Shown: positions 1 through 8,918, numbered from the stretch's first letter. The stretch: DNA of 64,000 nt from Clostridium beijerinckii (GCF_036699995.1 NZ_CP144906.1:1984001-2048000), one strand, 5' to 3'. Made by a program: numbers and translations. Notes: generated from the sequence alone by a model not told the origin.

Positions 1-1
1 T

Positions 2-232
2 TATAATAAATCAGATTACATCCCAACTATTGCATGGGGAAGGAACTCAAGATTCTGTCAAACTTTAAATGTTGGAGATAATATTAAGGTATGGGGAAGA
101 CTTCAAAGCAGAGAATATCAAAAAAAGGTATCTGACAATGAAGTTGTGAAAAAGATTGCATATGAGGTATCAATCTCAAAAATGGAGAGAGCTAATAAGG
201 AAGAGAGCACTGGAGAAGAGGGCGCAGTATAG
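2..232 (+). CDS. SSB-like single-stranded DNA-binding protein, C-terminal part
   Basis: The reading frame is open from the window edge (first full codon at base 2) to a TAG at 230-232, leaving 76 residues of a longer protein. The visible part has the OB-fold pattern of the short clostridial SSB-like family, with IPTIAWGRNSRFCQ followed by VGDNIKVWGRLQSREYQKK, and it ends in a charged, Glu-rich tail. Such proteins coat single-stranded DNA during replication or repair. The N-terminus lies outside the window, so a full-length SSB and the shorter paralogue cannot be told apart; the lack of a DDDIPF-type tail favours the paralogue. A strong terminator follows at 329-367. Confidence 0.75.
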   Translation, partial: YNKSDYIPTIAWGRNSRFCQTLNVGDNIKVWGRLQSREYQKKVSDNEVVKKIAYEVSISKMERANKEESTGEEGAV

Positions 233-328
233 AATTGTTTATTTAGCTAAAATAAATATTCTAATTCTAAATTCGAAAAAGCTATAAGCATTATGTAATA
301 TAAAATATAGTATTTTTTCTGGTAAATA

Positions 329-367
329 AAAAGGTTTCAATTAATATAGATTTATTGAAACCTTTTA
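329..367 (+). terminator. Terminator after the SSB-like gene
   Basis: A hairpin with arms AAAGGTTTCAAT and ATTGAAACCTTT is followed by a short T-rich run. It lies between the SSB-like gene and the end of dapH, so it may serve both converging genes. Confidence 0.8.
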
Positions 368-465
368 TTTAATTATGAGAAATAACTAGTGTGTTAATTT
401 TATACATCTGATAGTTACTTTCTCTATAATATATTATGTAATTTTAAATTTCTAATAGAAAATAA

Positions 466-1176
466 TTACTTTCTTAAATCATCTAATATTTGAGTTTTAT
501 CTTTTGTCTTGTCATCTACTGCCTTGATTATCTTAGCAGGTGAACCAGCTACAACAACGTTGTCTGGAACATCTTCTGTAACAACAGAACCAGCAGCTAC
601 AACACTACCTGCACCTATCTTAACGCCTTCAAGGATTACAGAATTAGCACCAATTAAGGCATTATCTCCAATCATGCATGGTTCTTTGCTTGGTGGCTCT
701 AATACTCCAGCAACAACAGCACCAGCACCTAAGTGAACATTCTTACCTAATTGTCCACGAGCACCAACTACAGCATTCATATCGACCATAGTTCCATCTC
801 CGATTTCAGCTCCAATGTTTATTACTGCACCCATCATTATAACTGCATTTTTACCAATAGTAACCTTATCTCTAATGATAGCACCTGGCTCAATTCTAGC
901 ATCAACTTCAAGCAAATCTAGCATTGGAATAGCAGAATTTCTTCTATCATTTTCTATTCTAAAGTGTTTTATAAGATGTTTATTATCTAAAACTATTTTA
1001 GTTATAGAATCAGATTCTCCCATTAGTATATAAAATCCGTTAGAACCGTACCACTCTACATCATTCATTTCAGCATTGCTTAAATCTCCATTAACATAGA
1101 CTTTTACTGGAGTAGATTTTTTTGATTCCTTAATAAATCTAGCAATTTCATAAGGATCCGTTAAATTATATGACAT
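466..1176 (-). CDS. dapH: Tetrahydrodipicolinate N-acetyltransferase (DapH)
   Basis: Acetylates tetrahydrodipicolinate with acetyl-CoA, the committed step of the acetylase branch of diaminopimelate and lysine synthesis; cytosolic. The protein has an N-terminal alpha/beta domain (about residues 1-85) and a left-handed beta-helix of hexapeptide repeats (about 90-225) with runs such as [21 protein letters not shown] place the start at 1176 ([10 protein letters not shown]), preceded by AAAGGGTGATATA. This gives 236 residues, the usual DapH length; an upstream in-frame start would add 34 hydrophobic residues foreign to the family. It is divergent from the PatA-like gene, which probably does the next step, and a TATAAT-like -10 for it lies at 1213-1218 on the minus strand. 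Confidence 0.93.
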   Translation of the reverse strand: MSYNLTDPYEIARFIKESKKSTPVKVYVNGDLSNAEMNDVEWYGSNGFYILMGESDSITKIVLDNKHLIKHFRIENDRRNSAIPMLDLLEVDARIEPGAIIRDKVTIGKNAVIMMGAVINIGAEIGDGTMVDMNAVVGARGQLGKNVHLGAGAVVAGVLEPPSKEPCMIGDNALIGANSVILEGVKIGAGSVVAAGSVVTEDVPDNVVVAGSPAKIIKAVDDKTKDKTQILDDLRK

Positions 1177-1331
1177 TATATCACCCTTTCCATTATTTTC
1201 GCAATCATCCTTATTATAATAAAGATTGAACGCAATTAAAAGGGGAATAAGTAAAAAAACACAAATAGTTTGAATCAATTTTAGTAATGAGGTAAAATAA
1301 GTTTATATTGCAAAACGGGGGCGCATAAATT

Positions 1332-2477
1332 ATGAATAAACAAGTAGAGAAAATACAAATCTCAGGAATAAGAAGATTTGCCGAGAAAGTTAAGAAAGTT
1401 GAAGGAGCAATATCACTAACCATTGGGCAGCCAGATTTTCCTGTGCCAATAGATATATCGGAGGCTATGATTCAGGCTATAAGAGATAATAAAACAGTTT
1501 ATACATCAAATGCAGGTGTTGACGAACTTAGAGAAGAAATCTGCAATTACTTAAAAACATTTGATATTGAATATAGTAAAGATGAAATATGCATAACAGT
1601 TGGTGGAAGTGAAGGGTTATATTCAGTATTATTTGCTATTATGAATTCAGGAGATAAAATATTAATACCTGGGCCTGCTTATCCGGCCTATGAAAATATC
1701 TCTATAATGATAGGAGCAGATGTAGTAACTTATCCTCTAAATGAAGATTTCACATTAGATGTAGATAAAATTAAAGAAAAATTAGAGAGTGAAAATATTA
1801 AGGTATTAATGCTGTCATTTCCATCAAATCCTACAGGGGCAATTTTATCTAAAGAGCAAAGAAATGAACTTGTTGAATTGATAAAAAATAAGGATATCAT
1901 AGTAATAACAGATGAAATGTATTCGTCCATAATTTTTGATGATTATTATTCAATAGCGCAGGCAAGAGAAATAAAAGATAAAGTTATATATGTAAGTGGG
2001 TTTTCCAAAATATTTTCTATGACAGGGCTTAGAATAGGTTATGTTGCGTGCTGTGAACAGTACATGAAAGAAATAATGAAAGTACATCAATATGGTGTTT
2101 CGTGTGCACCTTCTATTGCACAATATGGAGTTCTTGAAGGGCTAAAAAAATCTTTAGATGATGTAGAAAATATGAGAAAAACTTTTGAAAGAAGAAAAGA
2201 CTACTGCTTGAATAGATTAAGGGATCTTAATTTGGAGGTTGCAGAACCTAAGGGAGCCTTTTATATATTTCCTTCAATTAAAAAGTTCAATATGTCTTCT
2301 GAAGAGTTTTGTGAAAAGTTATTGAATGAAGGAAAGCTTGCTTGTGTACCAGGTACAGCCTTTGGTGATTTAGGGGAAGGATATATGAGAATTTCATATT
2401 GCTATAGTGATGAAATTTTAAAAGAGGCATTTGACAGATTTGAGAGATTTTTAAAATTGAATTTTCCAAATTGCTAA
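1332..2477 (+). CDS. PLP-dependent aminotransferase, probable N-acetyl-LL-diaminopimelate aminotransferase (PatA-like)
   Basis: A fold-type I aminotransferase of 381 residues. Visible marks are IGQPDFPVP near the N-terminus, the NPTG substrate/cofactor loop at about 167-169, and the Schiff-base lysine K226 in SGFSKIFSMTGLRIGY. The closest role by family and position is transamination of N-acetyl-amino-ketopimelate, the step after DapH, since the gene is divergent from dapH. The start is supported by GGGGGCGC upstream. Class I aminotransferases are hard to assign by sequence alone; an aspartate or aromatic aminotransferase is the main alternative. Confidence 0.8.
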   Translation: MNKQVEKIQISGIRRFAEKVKKVEGAISLTIGQPDFPVPIDISEAMIQAIRDNKTVYTSNAGVDELREEICNYLKTFDIEYSKDEICITVGGSEGLYSVLFAIMNSGDKILIPGPAYPAYENISIMIGADVVTYPLNEDFTLDVDKIKEKLESENIKVLMLSFPSNPTGAILSKEQRNELVELIKNKDIIVITDEMYSSIIFDDYYSIAQAREIKDKVIYVSGFSKIFSMTGLRIGYVACCEQYMKEIMKVHQYGVSCAPSIAQYGVLEGLKKSLDDVENMRKTFERRKDYCLNRLRDLNLEVAEPKGAFYIFPSIKKFNMSSEEFCEKLLNEGKLACVPGTAFGDLGEGYMRISYCYSDEILKEAFDRFERFLKLNFPNC

Positions 2478-2571
2478 TTAAAGAATTTTAGAAATAATGA
2501 GGAGTAAATATTACTAACTTTTTATTTTTAAAAAGTCTTTATATAAATAAAAATATATAGGGGGCGTCACA

Positions 2572-2889
2572 ATGGGTGAATTTAAAAATGTAACAGCAGT
2601 TAAAAAAGCAAATGTGTATTTTGATGGAAAGGTAACTAGCAGAACCATTATATTTGAAGATGGTGAAAGAAAAACTTTGGGGATAATGTTACCTGGGGAT
2701 TACGAATTTGGAACTGGAGACAAAGAGGCGATGGAGATCCTAGGAGGGGCGATGGATGTAAAATTACCAGGTTCAGATAAATTTGTTACATACAAAGAAG
2801 GAGATACTTTTATAGTACCTGCAAACTCTAAATTCAGTCTAATAATAAAAGAAGTGGCAGATTACTGTTGCTCTTATATTAAAGAATAG
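2572..2889 (+). CDS. ppnP: Pyrimidine/purine nucleoside phosphorylase (PpnP, DUF1255 cupin)
   Basis: A one-domain cupin of 105 residues, close to the length of E. coli YaiE/PpnP. The pattern of the family is clear: an N-terminal ANVYFDGKV, then [25 protein letters not shown], and [15 protein letters not shown]. Family members phosphorolyse several nucleosides to base and pentose-1-phosphate, so a role in nucleoside salvage is likely. It has its own GGGGGCG ribosome site and stands alone, with a terminator 39 bp downstream. Confidence 0.88.
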   Translation: MGEFKNVTAVKKANVYFDGKVTSRTIIFEDGERKTLGIMLPGDYEFGTGDKEAMEILGGAMDVKLPGSDKFVTYKEGDTFIVPANSKFSLIIKEVADYCCSYIKE

Positions 2890-2927
2890 TCAATGTATTA
2901 AAAATACTTATAAAGATATAGATATGA

Positions 2928-2956
2928 AAGCATCTGTTTTTACAGGTGCTTTTTTC
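2928..2956 (+). terminator. Terminator after ppnP
   Basis: AGCATCTGT and ACAGGTGCT pair (one G-U) around a T4 loop, followed by a T run. Confidence 0.85.
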
Positions 2957-3169
2957 TTCATGGTGTGCCGAGCATGGGAGCTTGCTAAATAAAGAAAAAC
3001 TTAATAACTATCCGAAATAGGCTTAAGTAAATTTAGCAGGGGATTCACTATAACTGCTCTTCACTGTGTTACGTTGACATAATATTTATTTTTTTGTTAG
3101 TATTATATCATCAAAACAGAAGATTAAATATTAAGATATGGTGCAAAATATCGCAATGTCTTCAAGCAA

Positions 3170-3177
3170 GGATTATT
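3170..3177. repeat. Left copy of IS target-site duplication
   Basis: GGATTATT immediately precedes the left end of the insertion sequence and is repeated exactly at 4982-4989. An 8-bp duplication is usual for IS6-type transposition. Confidence 0.85.
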
Positions 3178-3245
3178 GGTAGTGTAAAAAATATATGAAA
3201 AATCAATCCAACTACCATTTAATGTTAAATTATGTTTGCTAGTTG

Positions 3246-3371
3246 CCCTTGACACACCTAAAGATAAATGGTCTTAGGCAGTTAAGGACGGGTGAATGAT
3301 AATTTTGAACATGACTAATAGACCCGCCTATTGAGATATTTTACCATTTATCTTTGTGGGCGTGTCAAGGG
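3246..3371. repeat. Long nested inverted repeat inside the IS, downstream of the transposase
   Basis: Bases 3246-3272 (CCCTTGACACACC...AAATGGT) pair imperfectly with 3343-3371 (ACCATTTATC...GTCAAGGG), about 25 pairs with small bulges. Inside, GGACGGGT near 3285 can pair with ACCCGCC near 3322. No T run follows, so it is not a typical terminator. It could block outside transcription or be a transposition-related structure; its role is not known to me. Confidence 0.7.
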
Positions 3372-3397
3372 TGCGTTTCACCAACTGCTTTAGATCA

Positions 3398-4831
3398 TTA
3401 GGCAGTTATTGTACAGTTATTTAGAACAAAGTCTTGAGATAGTTCAATAAATTTGCACCATCTAGTAGGCATGTTGGACATTGACTCTAACTCTTCAAGG
3501 ATTACAGGAGTTTTGCCTTCAAGGGCAGAATGTGGTCTTAGAAAGTTAAAGTATGCCACAAACATAGTTACAAATGCAACCGACCCGTTAGGACTTCCGA
3601 AGCCAGTAGTAGCTCTATAATTGCCTTTAAAGGTTCGGTTAAGACGTTCAATAATTTGCTTCAATGGCCTATATTCTTTTGAAACTTCATCTTTATTGGT
3701 TAAGCCTATAACTTGAGTAACATCGAATTTTATACTATGGCTTGCAAAGAAGTGCTGTGCAAGAAGATATATAGGGTTACCATCAGTTATAAGATTAAGA
3801 TCTTCAGGTATTTCTTTTAACTTACTTAGAACATCATCGATGGCTTTTACAGCCGTTTCGGTATCTCTATGTGGTGATACTCTGTAAGATAGAATAATCT
3901 TTTTAACAGCATCAAAAAAGAAGAAAATATAGTTCCACTTACCGTTAACTTTTATGTAGGTTTCATCGCCGCAGAAAGAGTCAGAAAGTTTATAATCGTA
4001 GTTATCTATAAATGGCTTAACTACAATTGAAACGGCATTAACATAGTTTAAAATTGCTTGATGAGATATTTTAATATCATGAATATCTTTAAGCAATGCA
4101 GCTGTCTTTCTGGAAGATAAACCGTAGTTAACGTAGTAAGTTAGAATGAGTCCTAAGGTGTAAGAAGAAATCATAATGTTTGGAAGAGAAACCTTTGATT
4201 TTACCGGACTTTCTTTAGAAAGTGGCTTAAAGTCAAAAGTGAAATCTCTAAATATGTATCTAACTTTGAACTTACCAGGATTCTTCTTAAAATCTTGTTT
4301 TTCAGATTTTGTCATTGATTTAAGATTATTTTGGTAAAAAGAGCAATTATCATTCTTACACTTATAAACGTAGAAATCCTTACGCGCCTTGATTCTTTCA
4401 AGTGTTTTACTGCAGTGAGGACATCTTAACACTATGGATTTCTGATAGTAATTTTTAGGATTGAATGTGGTATCACAGACTTTGCAAAGATATTGTCCTC
4501 GGCCTCCGTTATTATCGTAAAGATAGGTATGTGGAGCACCACACTTAGGACAGATAACATCCTTAGGAGCTAACGCTTTGTTTTTGCGAGGTTTCACAGG
4601 AGCAAATTCTTTGCCGTGCTTAAACTCATATTCAGCTATTAGAAGCTTATAGTTAAGTTTTTCGGGAACATCAAAGATTGGTTGATCATCTACTTGAAGC
4701 TTTCGGTATTCTTTCTTAACAGGTTCGTCCGAAATGCTTTTAAGCAAGTTTTTGCCAACCAGCAAAGTCATGAGATACTTTATAATTTCAATAAGATAAA
4801 TTACAGTTTCAAGAAGAAACTTATTAATCAT
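3398..4831 (-). CDS. DDE transposase with double zinc ribbon (IS6-like)
   Basis: A full-length transposase of 477 residues. The N-terminal 85 residues include a hydrophobic stretch. Two zinc-ribbon-like motifs follow: CPKC at 94-97 with CKVC at 116-119, and CPHC at 137-140 with CKNDNC at 158-163. A helix-turn-helix-like part (about 218-265) leads to the RNase-H-fold catalytic domain with D289 (GDETYIK), D350 (ITDGNP) and E395 (IIERLNRTFK), spaced as in IS6/IS240 enzymes. The start follows GGAGGCAAGC. No frameshift or stop interrupts it, so it is probably active. It is longer than typical IS6 transposases (about 230 residues) because of the N-terminal zinc region. Confidence 0.9.
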   Translation of the reverse strand: MINKFLLETVIYLIEIIKYLMTLLVGKNLLKSISDEPVKKEYRKLQVDDQPIFDVPEKLNYKLLIAEYEFKHGKEFAPVKPRKNKALAPKDVICPKCGAPHTYLYDNNGGRGQYLCKVCDTTFNPKNYYQKSIVLRCPHCSKTLERIKARKDFYVYKCKNDNCSFYQNNLKSMTKSEKQDFKKNPGKFKVRYIFRDFTFDFKPLSKESPVKSKVSLPNIMISSYTLGLILTYYVNYGLSSRKTAALLKDIHDIKISHQAILNYVNAVSIVVKPFIDNYDYKLSDSFCGDETYIKVNGKWNYIFFFFDAVKKIILSYRVSPHRDTETAVKAIDDVLSKLKEIPEDLNLITDGNPIYLLAQHFFASHSIKFDVTQVIGLTNKDEVSKEYRPLKQIIERLNRTFKGNYRATTGFGSPNGSVAFVTMFVAYFNFLRPHSALEGKTPVILEELESMSNMPTRWCKFIELSQDFVLNNCTITA

Positions 4832-4981
4832 GGTAATAGCTTGCCTCCTTTTTTAGTTCAGTGTTTTTGTTTTGCAAGTATAAAATATCTTAACTTTTTG
4901 GGGGTGGCAAGTTATTTATATAAAAAATAAGAAAAATTAAAGGGTTGCTGCCTTAGTTAGATAAAAAACTTTGACAGTACC

Positions 4982-4989
4982 GGATTATT
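4982..4989. repeat. Right copy of IS target-site duplication
   Basis: GGATTATT directly follows the right end of the insertion sequence and matches 3170-3177. It runs into TATAAAGGGTG, the ribosome site of the MGMT-like gene. Confidence 0.85.
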
Positions 4990-5004
4990 ATAAAGGGTGA
5001 ATGT

Positions 5005-5313
5005 ATGAAAAAGATAATGAATGAACAATTAATTTATGAAGTACTTTCAGTTGTAGAAGAAATCCCTGAAGGGAAAGTGGCTACATACGGACAAATTGCC
5101 TGCCTTATTGGCAGAGACAAAAATGCACGGCTTGTTGGGAAGATTCTTAGTCAGGCAGAATTTTATGGGCAATATCCATGTCATCGTGTGGTAAATCATG
5201 CTGGAAGATTGGTACCAGGGTGGGATGACCAACGATTCCTGCTATTAGAAGAAGGTGTATCCTTTAAAAATAGTAATCATGTTGATATAAAGAAAAATAA
5301 GTGGGAATATTAG
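5005..5313 (+). CDS. MGMT-family protein, DNA-binding/alkyl-acceptor domain only
   Basis: A 102-residue protein that is just the C-terminal domain of O6-methylguanine-DNA methyltransferases: a winged helix with VATYGQIACLIG and a recognition segment, then the acceptor motif YPCHRVV with C59. The Cys is kept, unlike E. coli ATL proteins, where it is Trp, so alkyl transfer remains possible; the N-terminal domain of Ada/Ogt is absent. AAAGGG lies upstream of the ATG. An IS has inserted 15 bp upstream of the start, so its original promoter is now 1.8 kb away and expression may be lost or driven from the IS. Confidence 0.85.
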   Translation: MKKIMNEQLIYEVLSVVEEIPEGKVATYGQIACLIGRDKNARLVGKILSQAEFYGQYPCHRVVNHAGRLVPGWDDQRFLLLEEGVSFKNSNHVDIKKNKWEY

Positions 5314-5398
5314 GGTGGAGATGCAAGATGAATGAACAGAATTATCTAAATTCTATTGATTCCCTTTAATAAAATATTTAATAATACAAGGAGATGTA

Positions 5399-5451
5399 AT
5401 ATTATAAATGCTTATATCACTTAAAATAAGTAATATAAGCATTTATAATAT
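5399..5451. repeat. Perfect 19-bp inverted repeat without T run
   Basis: ATATTATAAATGCTTATAT (5399-5417) and its exact complement (5433-5451) enclose 15 bases, in which ACTTA and TAAGT can extend the stem. It lies between the MGMT-like gene and the end of dapB. With no T run on either strand it is a stable hairpin or a two-way stop rather than a canonical terminator. Confidence 0.75.
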
Positions 5452-5459
5452 GTTTCAGT

Positions 5460-5504
5460 GGAATTTAGATGGTTATTATTCTTAGAATCATCCATCTAAA
5501 TTCC
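5460..5504. repeat. 13-bp inverted repeat downstream of dapB
   Basis: GGAATTTAGATGG (5460-5472) pairs with CCATCTAAATTCC (5492-5504). It is the hairpin nearest the 3' end of the asd-dapA-dapB operon and may protect or end that transcript, though no T run follows. Confidence 0.65.
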
Positions 5505-5546
5505 TAGAAACTATAGTACATTTATTTATTTTAATTAGTAACTAAT

Positions 5547-6302
5547 TTATTGAATTCCTATAACATCACTCATGTCATATAATCCAGGATTAGTTACAGA
5601 AGCCATATATTCACACGCTTTTAGAGCACCAACTGCAAAAACTTCTCTTGAAATTGCTTTATGAGTTAATTCTATTACTTCACCAGTTCCAGCAAAAATA
5701 ACATCGTGGTCTCCAATTATACCACCGCCTCTAACTGCATGTATACCAATTTCATTTTCTTCTCTTTTTGAATTTCCTTCTCTTCCATAGATGTACTTTG
5801 TTGTATCTTCTATAGAATTTTTTATGGAATCAGCAAGCATAATTGCAGTTCCACTTGGAGCATCTACCTTTTGATTATGATGCTTTTCAATTATTTCAAT
5901 ATCATAGTTTCCATAGAGTAGAGGAGTTACTTTCTTTAAAAGAGAATTAATTAAATTAATACCAAAAGACATGTTGCCTGATCTAAATAGTTTAAGAGTA
6001 CTACTCTTTTCATCTATTAAAGCTAAGTCTTCTTGTGTAAATCCAGTTGAGCATATTACTAATGGTTTGTTAGTTTTTTCTGTTATTTCCAATAGACTAT
6101 GAAGAGCATCAGCTCTTGAAAAATCTAATAAAACATCATATTCGATATTTAAATCCTTAGTGCTTTCAAAGATAGGATATGGAGCATTACTTGGAAATTT
6201 ATCAATTCCAGCAACAATCTCTAAGTTCTTAAATTTATCAGCGCACTCTGTAATCATCTTACCCATCTTACCTGAGCAACCATTTAATACTATTTTTATC
6301 AT
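5547..6302 (-). CDS. dapB: 4-hydroxy-tetrahydrodipicolinate reductase (DapB)
   Basis: Reduces the product of DapA to tetrahydrodipicolinate with NAD(P)H, in the lysine, peptidoglycan and dipicolinate pathway. The 251-residue protein shows the N-terminal nucleotide-binding loop [10 protein letters not shown], then the family signature [15 protein letters not shown] with its catalytic His and Lys, and [15 protein letters not shown]. It is the last gene of asd-dapA-dapB, 9 bp after dapA, with AAGGTG before the ATG. Its product is the substrate of DapH at 466-1176. Confidence 0.96.
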   Translation of the reverse strand: MIKIVLNGCSGKMGKMITECADKFKNLEIVAGIDKFPSNAPYPIFESTKDLNIEYDVLLDFSRADALHSLLEITEKTNKPLVICSTGFTQEDLALIDEKSSTLKLFRSGNMSFGINLINSLLKKVTPLLYGNYDIEIIEKHHNQKVDAPSGTAIMLADSIKNSIEDTTKYIYGREGNSKREENEIGIHAVRGGGIIGDHDVIFAGTGEVIELTHKAISREVFAVGALKACEYMASVTNPGLYDMSDVIGIQ

Positions 6303-6311
6303 ATTATCACC

Positions 6312-7190
6312 TTATATCAATTTATAATCTAGCAAAGCAGCTTTTAGTATTTCCTCATTGTTACTATCCATTTCACAAAGTGGAAGTCTTAAAGGTCCAA
6401 CATCTAGGCCCATAAGGTTCATGGCTGTTTTAACTGGGATTGGATTTGTTTCTAAAAATAAAGTATTTGCTAAAGATAAAGTGTCTAATTGAATATCTAA
6501 AGCTTCTTTAAAATTATTAGATAAACATTTTTCAGCTATTTCATGAACTTTATTTGGAATTATATTAGCTAAAACTGAAATTACACCTATACCTCCAATG
6601 GACATTATAGATACAATTTGATCATCATTACCAGAATAAATATCTATAGAATCTCTGCAAAGTTCCTTCATTTGAAGTATTTGGCTGATATTTCCGCTAG
6701 CTTCTTTTATAGCAACAACATTGCCTAATTCAGCAATCTTAGCTAAAGTTTTAGGTGCAATATTAACACCTGTCCTACTCGGTACGTTATAAAGTACAAT
6801 AGGAGTATTAACTTCATCATTTATAGCTTTAAAATGTTTTATCAAACCATTTTGAGTAGTTTTATTGTAATATGGTGTAATAACAAGAAGTCCATCTACT
6901 CCAACACTTTCTGCATATTTACTCATTGAAATAGCAGCAGCAGTATTGTTTGAGCCGGTCCCTGCAATTACAGGAATTCTTTTGTTTATTACATCAACTG
7001 TAAATTTAATTGTATCTTTTTTCTCTTTTTCTGTCATCGTAGTAGCTTCACCTGTAGTACCACAAATTACAATGGCATCAGTACCTTCTTTAACGTGCCA
7101 TTCTAGTAAATTTTTAAGTGATTCGAAGTTTACTCCATTTTCATTAAATGGCGTAACTATAGCTACAGCTGAGCCTTGAAATATTGACAT
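6312..7190 (-). CDS. dapA: 4-hydroxy-tetrahydrodipicolinate synthase (DapA)
   Basis: Condenses pyruvate with aspartate semialdehyde. The 292-residue TIM-barrel enzyme has the expected active-site residues: T45-T46 in [10 protein letters not shown]134 in LYNVPSRTG, and the Schiff-base lysine K162 in AIKEASGN. It is full length. GGAGG sits 7 bp before the ATG, and the gene lies between asd (29 bp upstream) and dapB. No lysine riboswitch was recognised ahead of the operon. Confidence 0.97.
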   Translation of the reverse strand: MSIFQGSAVAIVTPFNENGVNFESLKNLLEWHVKEGTDAIVICGTTGEATTMTEKEKKDTIKFTVDVINKRIPVIAGTGSNNTAAAISMSKYAESVGVDGLLVITPYYNKTTQNGLIKHFKAINDEVNTPIVLYNVPSRTGVNIAPKTLAKIAELGNVVAIKEASGNISQILQMKELCRDSIDIYSGNDDQIVSIMSIGGIGVISVLANIIPNKVHEIAEKCLSNNFKEALDIQLDTLSLANTLFLETNPIPVKTAMNLMGLDVGPLRLPLCEMDSNNEEILKAALLDYKLI

Positions 7191-7219
7191 TCAGATTCCT
7201 CCAACTTAATTACTAAGAA

Positions 7220-8212
7220 CTATTTATTATCTTTTATCATTATTTCAGCAATTTGAATAGCATTAAGTGCTGCACCTTTTCTTATGTTATCACCAACAAC
7301 CCATAGATTTAAACCATTATCCACACTAAAATCTCTTCTGATTCTTCCAACATAAACGTCGTCTTTTCCTGAAACTTCAAGAGCAGTTGGATATTTTAAT
7401 TCGTCTACTTTATCATATACAGTTACACCTTGAGTGTTTCCTAGTAATTCAAAAATATCTTTTACATCAAATTCAGAATTAAGTTCAACATTAATACTTT
7501 CACTATGTCCGTTAAGTACTGGAACTCTAGCTGTAGTTGCTGTTACTCTTAAATCTGGCTCGTGTAGAATTTTTCTAGTTTCTTTAATCATCTTTTCTTC
7601 TTCTTTTGTGTAACCATCTTCTAAAAATACATCTATATGAGGTAAAACATTACCAGCAATAGGATAAGGGAATTTCTTAGGTGCAACCCCTTTAACACCA
7701 TCCTCTAAATCTCTTATACCTTGGATACCAGCTCCAGATACAGCTTGATAAGTAGAGTATACAATTCTTTTAATTCCATATTTATCATGTAAAGCCTTCA
7801 TGATTGGCATAGCTTGAATTGTTGAGCAATTTGGATTTGCAATTATTCCTTTATGAAGTTTGATATCTTCTGGATTAACTTCTGGCACTACAAGTGGTAC
7901 CTCAGGATCCATTCTCCAAGCGCTACTATTATCAATTACTACAGCCCCATACTGTGCAAAAACAGGTGCAAATTCTTTACTAGCATCTCCACCGGCTGAA
8001 AATAGTGCATAATCTATTTTTTTATCTTTTATATTCTTTTCACAAGTTTCCTCAACAACATAATCCTTTCCTTTAAATGGTAAAGTACTACCTTCAGATC
8101 TTTTTGATGCGAAAAGATATAAATTATTTACTGGAAAATTTCTTTCTTCTAAAATTTCTAAAAATTTTCTTCCTACATTTCCAGTAGCCCCAACTATTGC
8201 AACATTATACAC
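7220..8212 (-). CDS. asd: Aspartate-semialdehyde dehydrogenase (Asd)
   Basis: Makes aspartate semialdehyde from aspartyl phosphate with NADPH and supplies DapA. The 330-residue protein has the dinucleotide loop VGATGNVGRKF, catalytic C129 in NPNCSTIQ, SGAGIQG, and RVPVLNGHSESINVE with the catalytic His. The start is GTG at 8212, with AGGAGG seven bases upstream. It is first in the asd-dapA-dapB operon; no aspartokinase gene is in the window. Confidence 0.96.
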   Translation of the reverse strand: MYNVAIVGATGNVGRKFLEILEERNFPVNNLYLFASKRSEGSTLPFKGKDYVVEETCEKNIKDKKIDYALFSAGGDASKEFAPVFAQYGAVVIDNSSAWRMDPEVPLVVPEVNPEDIKLHKGIIANPNCSTIQAMPIMKALHDKYGIKRIVYSTYQAVSGAGIQGIRDLEDGVKGVAPKKFPYPIAGNVLPHIDVFLEDGYTKEEEKMIKETRKILHEPDLRVTATTARVPVLNGHSESINVELNSEFDVKDIFELLGNTQGVTVYDKVDELKYPTALEVSGKDDVYVGRIRRDFSVDNGLNLWVVGDNIRKGAALNAIQIAEIMIKDNK

Positions 8213-8259
8213 AATAATCCCTCCTAAATTTATTTATTAATATTTTTATATATACAATT

Positions 8260-8288
8260 ACTATAGTTAAATATTGAATAAATATCAA
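8260..8288 (-). promoter_or_regulatory. Probable SigA promoter of asd-dapA-dapB
   Basis: On the minus strand TTGATA (8288-8283) and TATAGT (8265-8260) are 17 bp apart, with the asd ribosome site about 30 bp further on. The rest of the 432-bp gap to the spore gene (8213-8644) is AT-rich, with only a small TTTCTTTA/TAAAGAAA hairpin near 8580-8605, and no riboswitch was recognised. Confidence 0.6.
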
Positions 8289-8644
8289 GTCAATGAGCAA
8301 AATAAGTTGAAAAAAACTATTCATAAACAATTATTTATTCCATTAATTAGGGGAGATATGAAATAATGTGTATATTTATGCATATATATGCAAGAAGTTG
8401 AAATAATTATTAGTATCTATTACGTAGTACAAATCTTATAAAATATTATAAATTAAATGTAATTTCTGTAAAAATATATTTTTATAGAATAGTAAAGTGA
8501 TAGAAGGAAATAATATTGGATGAAAAGATAAACTTTACAATTTATTTTTATAGTGTAATTTAAGCAACTTAGAATTTTTTTATTTCTTTATAAGTAAAGA
8601 AATATCAATAAAAAACTAATTATTAAGATTGGTAGGGATAAAGA

Positions 8645-8863
8645 ATGGGTAATAAATCTGTAAAAAAGACAATAAAAGCAAAGCTTAAAGCAAATAAAGA
8701 GCTTACTGAAGCTGAAAAAATGAGAGAAAAAGTTAAGTATGAAATTGCAGAAGAACTTGGTTTAATCGATAAAGTTAATAAAGAAGGATGGGGAGGACTA
8801 TCTTCTGAAGAAACCGGAAGAATAGGAGGAATAATGGCTAAAAGAAAAAAAGCGCCAAAGTAA
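8645..8863 (+). CDS. Small acid-soluble spore protein, alpha/beta type
   Basis: A 72-residue, Lys-rich protein. Its core KYEIAEELGLIDKV and GGLSSEETGRIGGIMAKR matches alpha/beta-type SASPs, closest in feel to the SspF-like variants with WGGLSS in place of the NGNLTS seen in the major forms. The expected germination-protease site lies between E33 and I34 (YE|IAEELG). These proteins coat DNA in the spore core. The first 25 residues are an unusual basic extension. Expression in the forespore (SigG) is expected, but I could not identify a SigG promoter by eye. Confidence 0.82.
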   Translation: MGNKSVKKTIKAKLKANKELTEAEKMREKVKYEIAEELGLIDKVNKEGWGGLSSEETGRIGGIMAKRKKAPK

Positions 8864-8890
8864 ATGACAAGCTTCTATATTTTTACTAAT

Positions 8891-8918
8891 TTGACTAAGT
8901 AAATAATTAAGATATAAT
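8891..8918 (+). promoter_or_regulatory. Promoter of the methyltransferase gene
   Basis: TTGACT and TATAAT, 16 bp apart, lie about 45 bp before the start codon at 8965. Confidence 0.7.

Larger units (their letters stand above)
3178..4981 (-). mobile_element. Complete IS6-like insertion sequence (about 1.8 kb)
   Basis: The boundaries come from the sequence: the left end reads GGTAGTGTAAAAAATA, the right end on the minus strand reads GGTACTGTCAAAGTTT, and exact 8-bp GGATTATT repeats flank both. The terminal repeats are imperfect. The element holds one transposase gene (minus strand), about 220 bp of noncoding DNA at the left with a long nested inverted repeat, and 150 bp at the right. The intact transposase and duplication point to a fairly recent insertion. 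It landed between ppnP and the MGMT-like gene; base 4989 is only 15 bp before that gene's start codon. Confidence 0.85.

Noticed and set aside
4682..4930. An 82-codon plus-strand frame across the transposase start
   Set aside because: It overlaps the transposase in antisense and the IS end, with no ribosome site; it is a shadow of the real gene.
5329..5370. A 13-codon ATG frame after GGTGGAG following the MGMT-like gene
   Set aside because: Too short, no recognisable peptide; probably chance.
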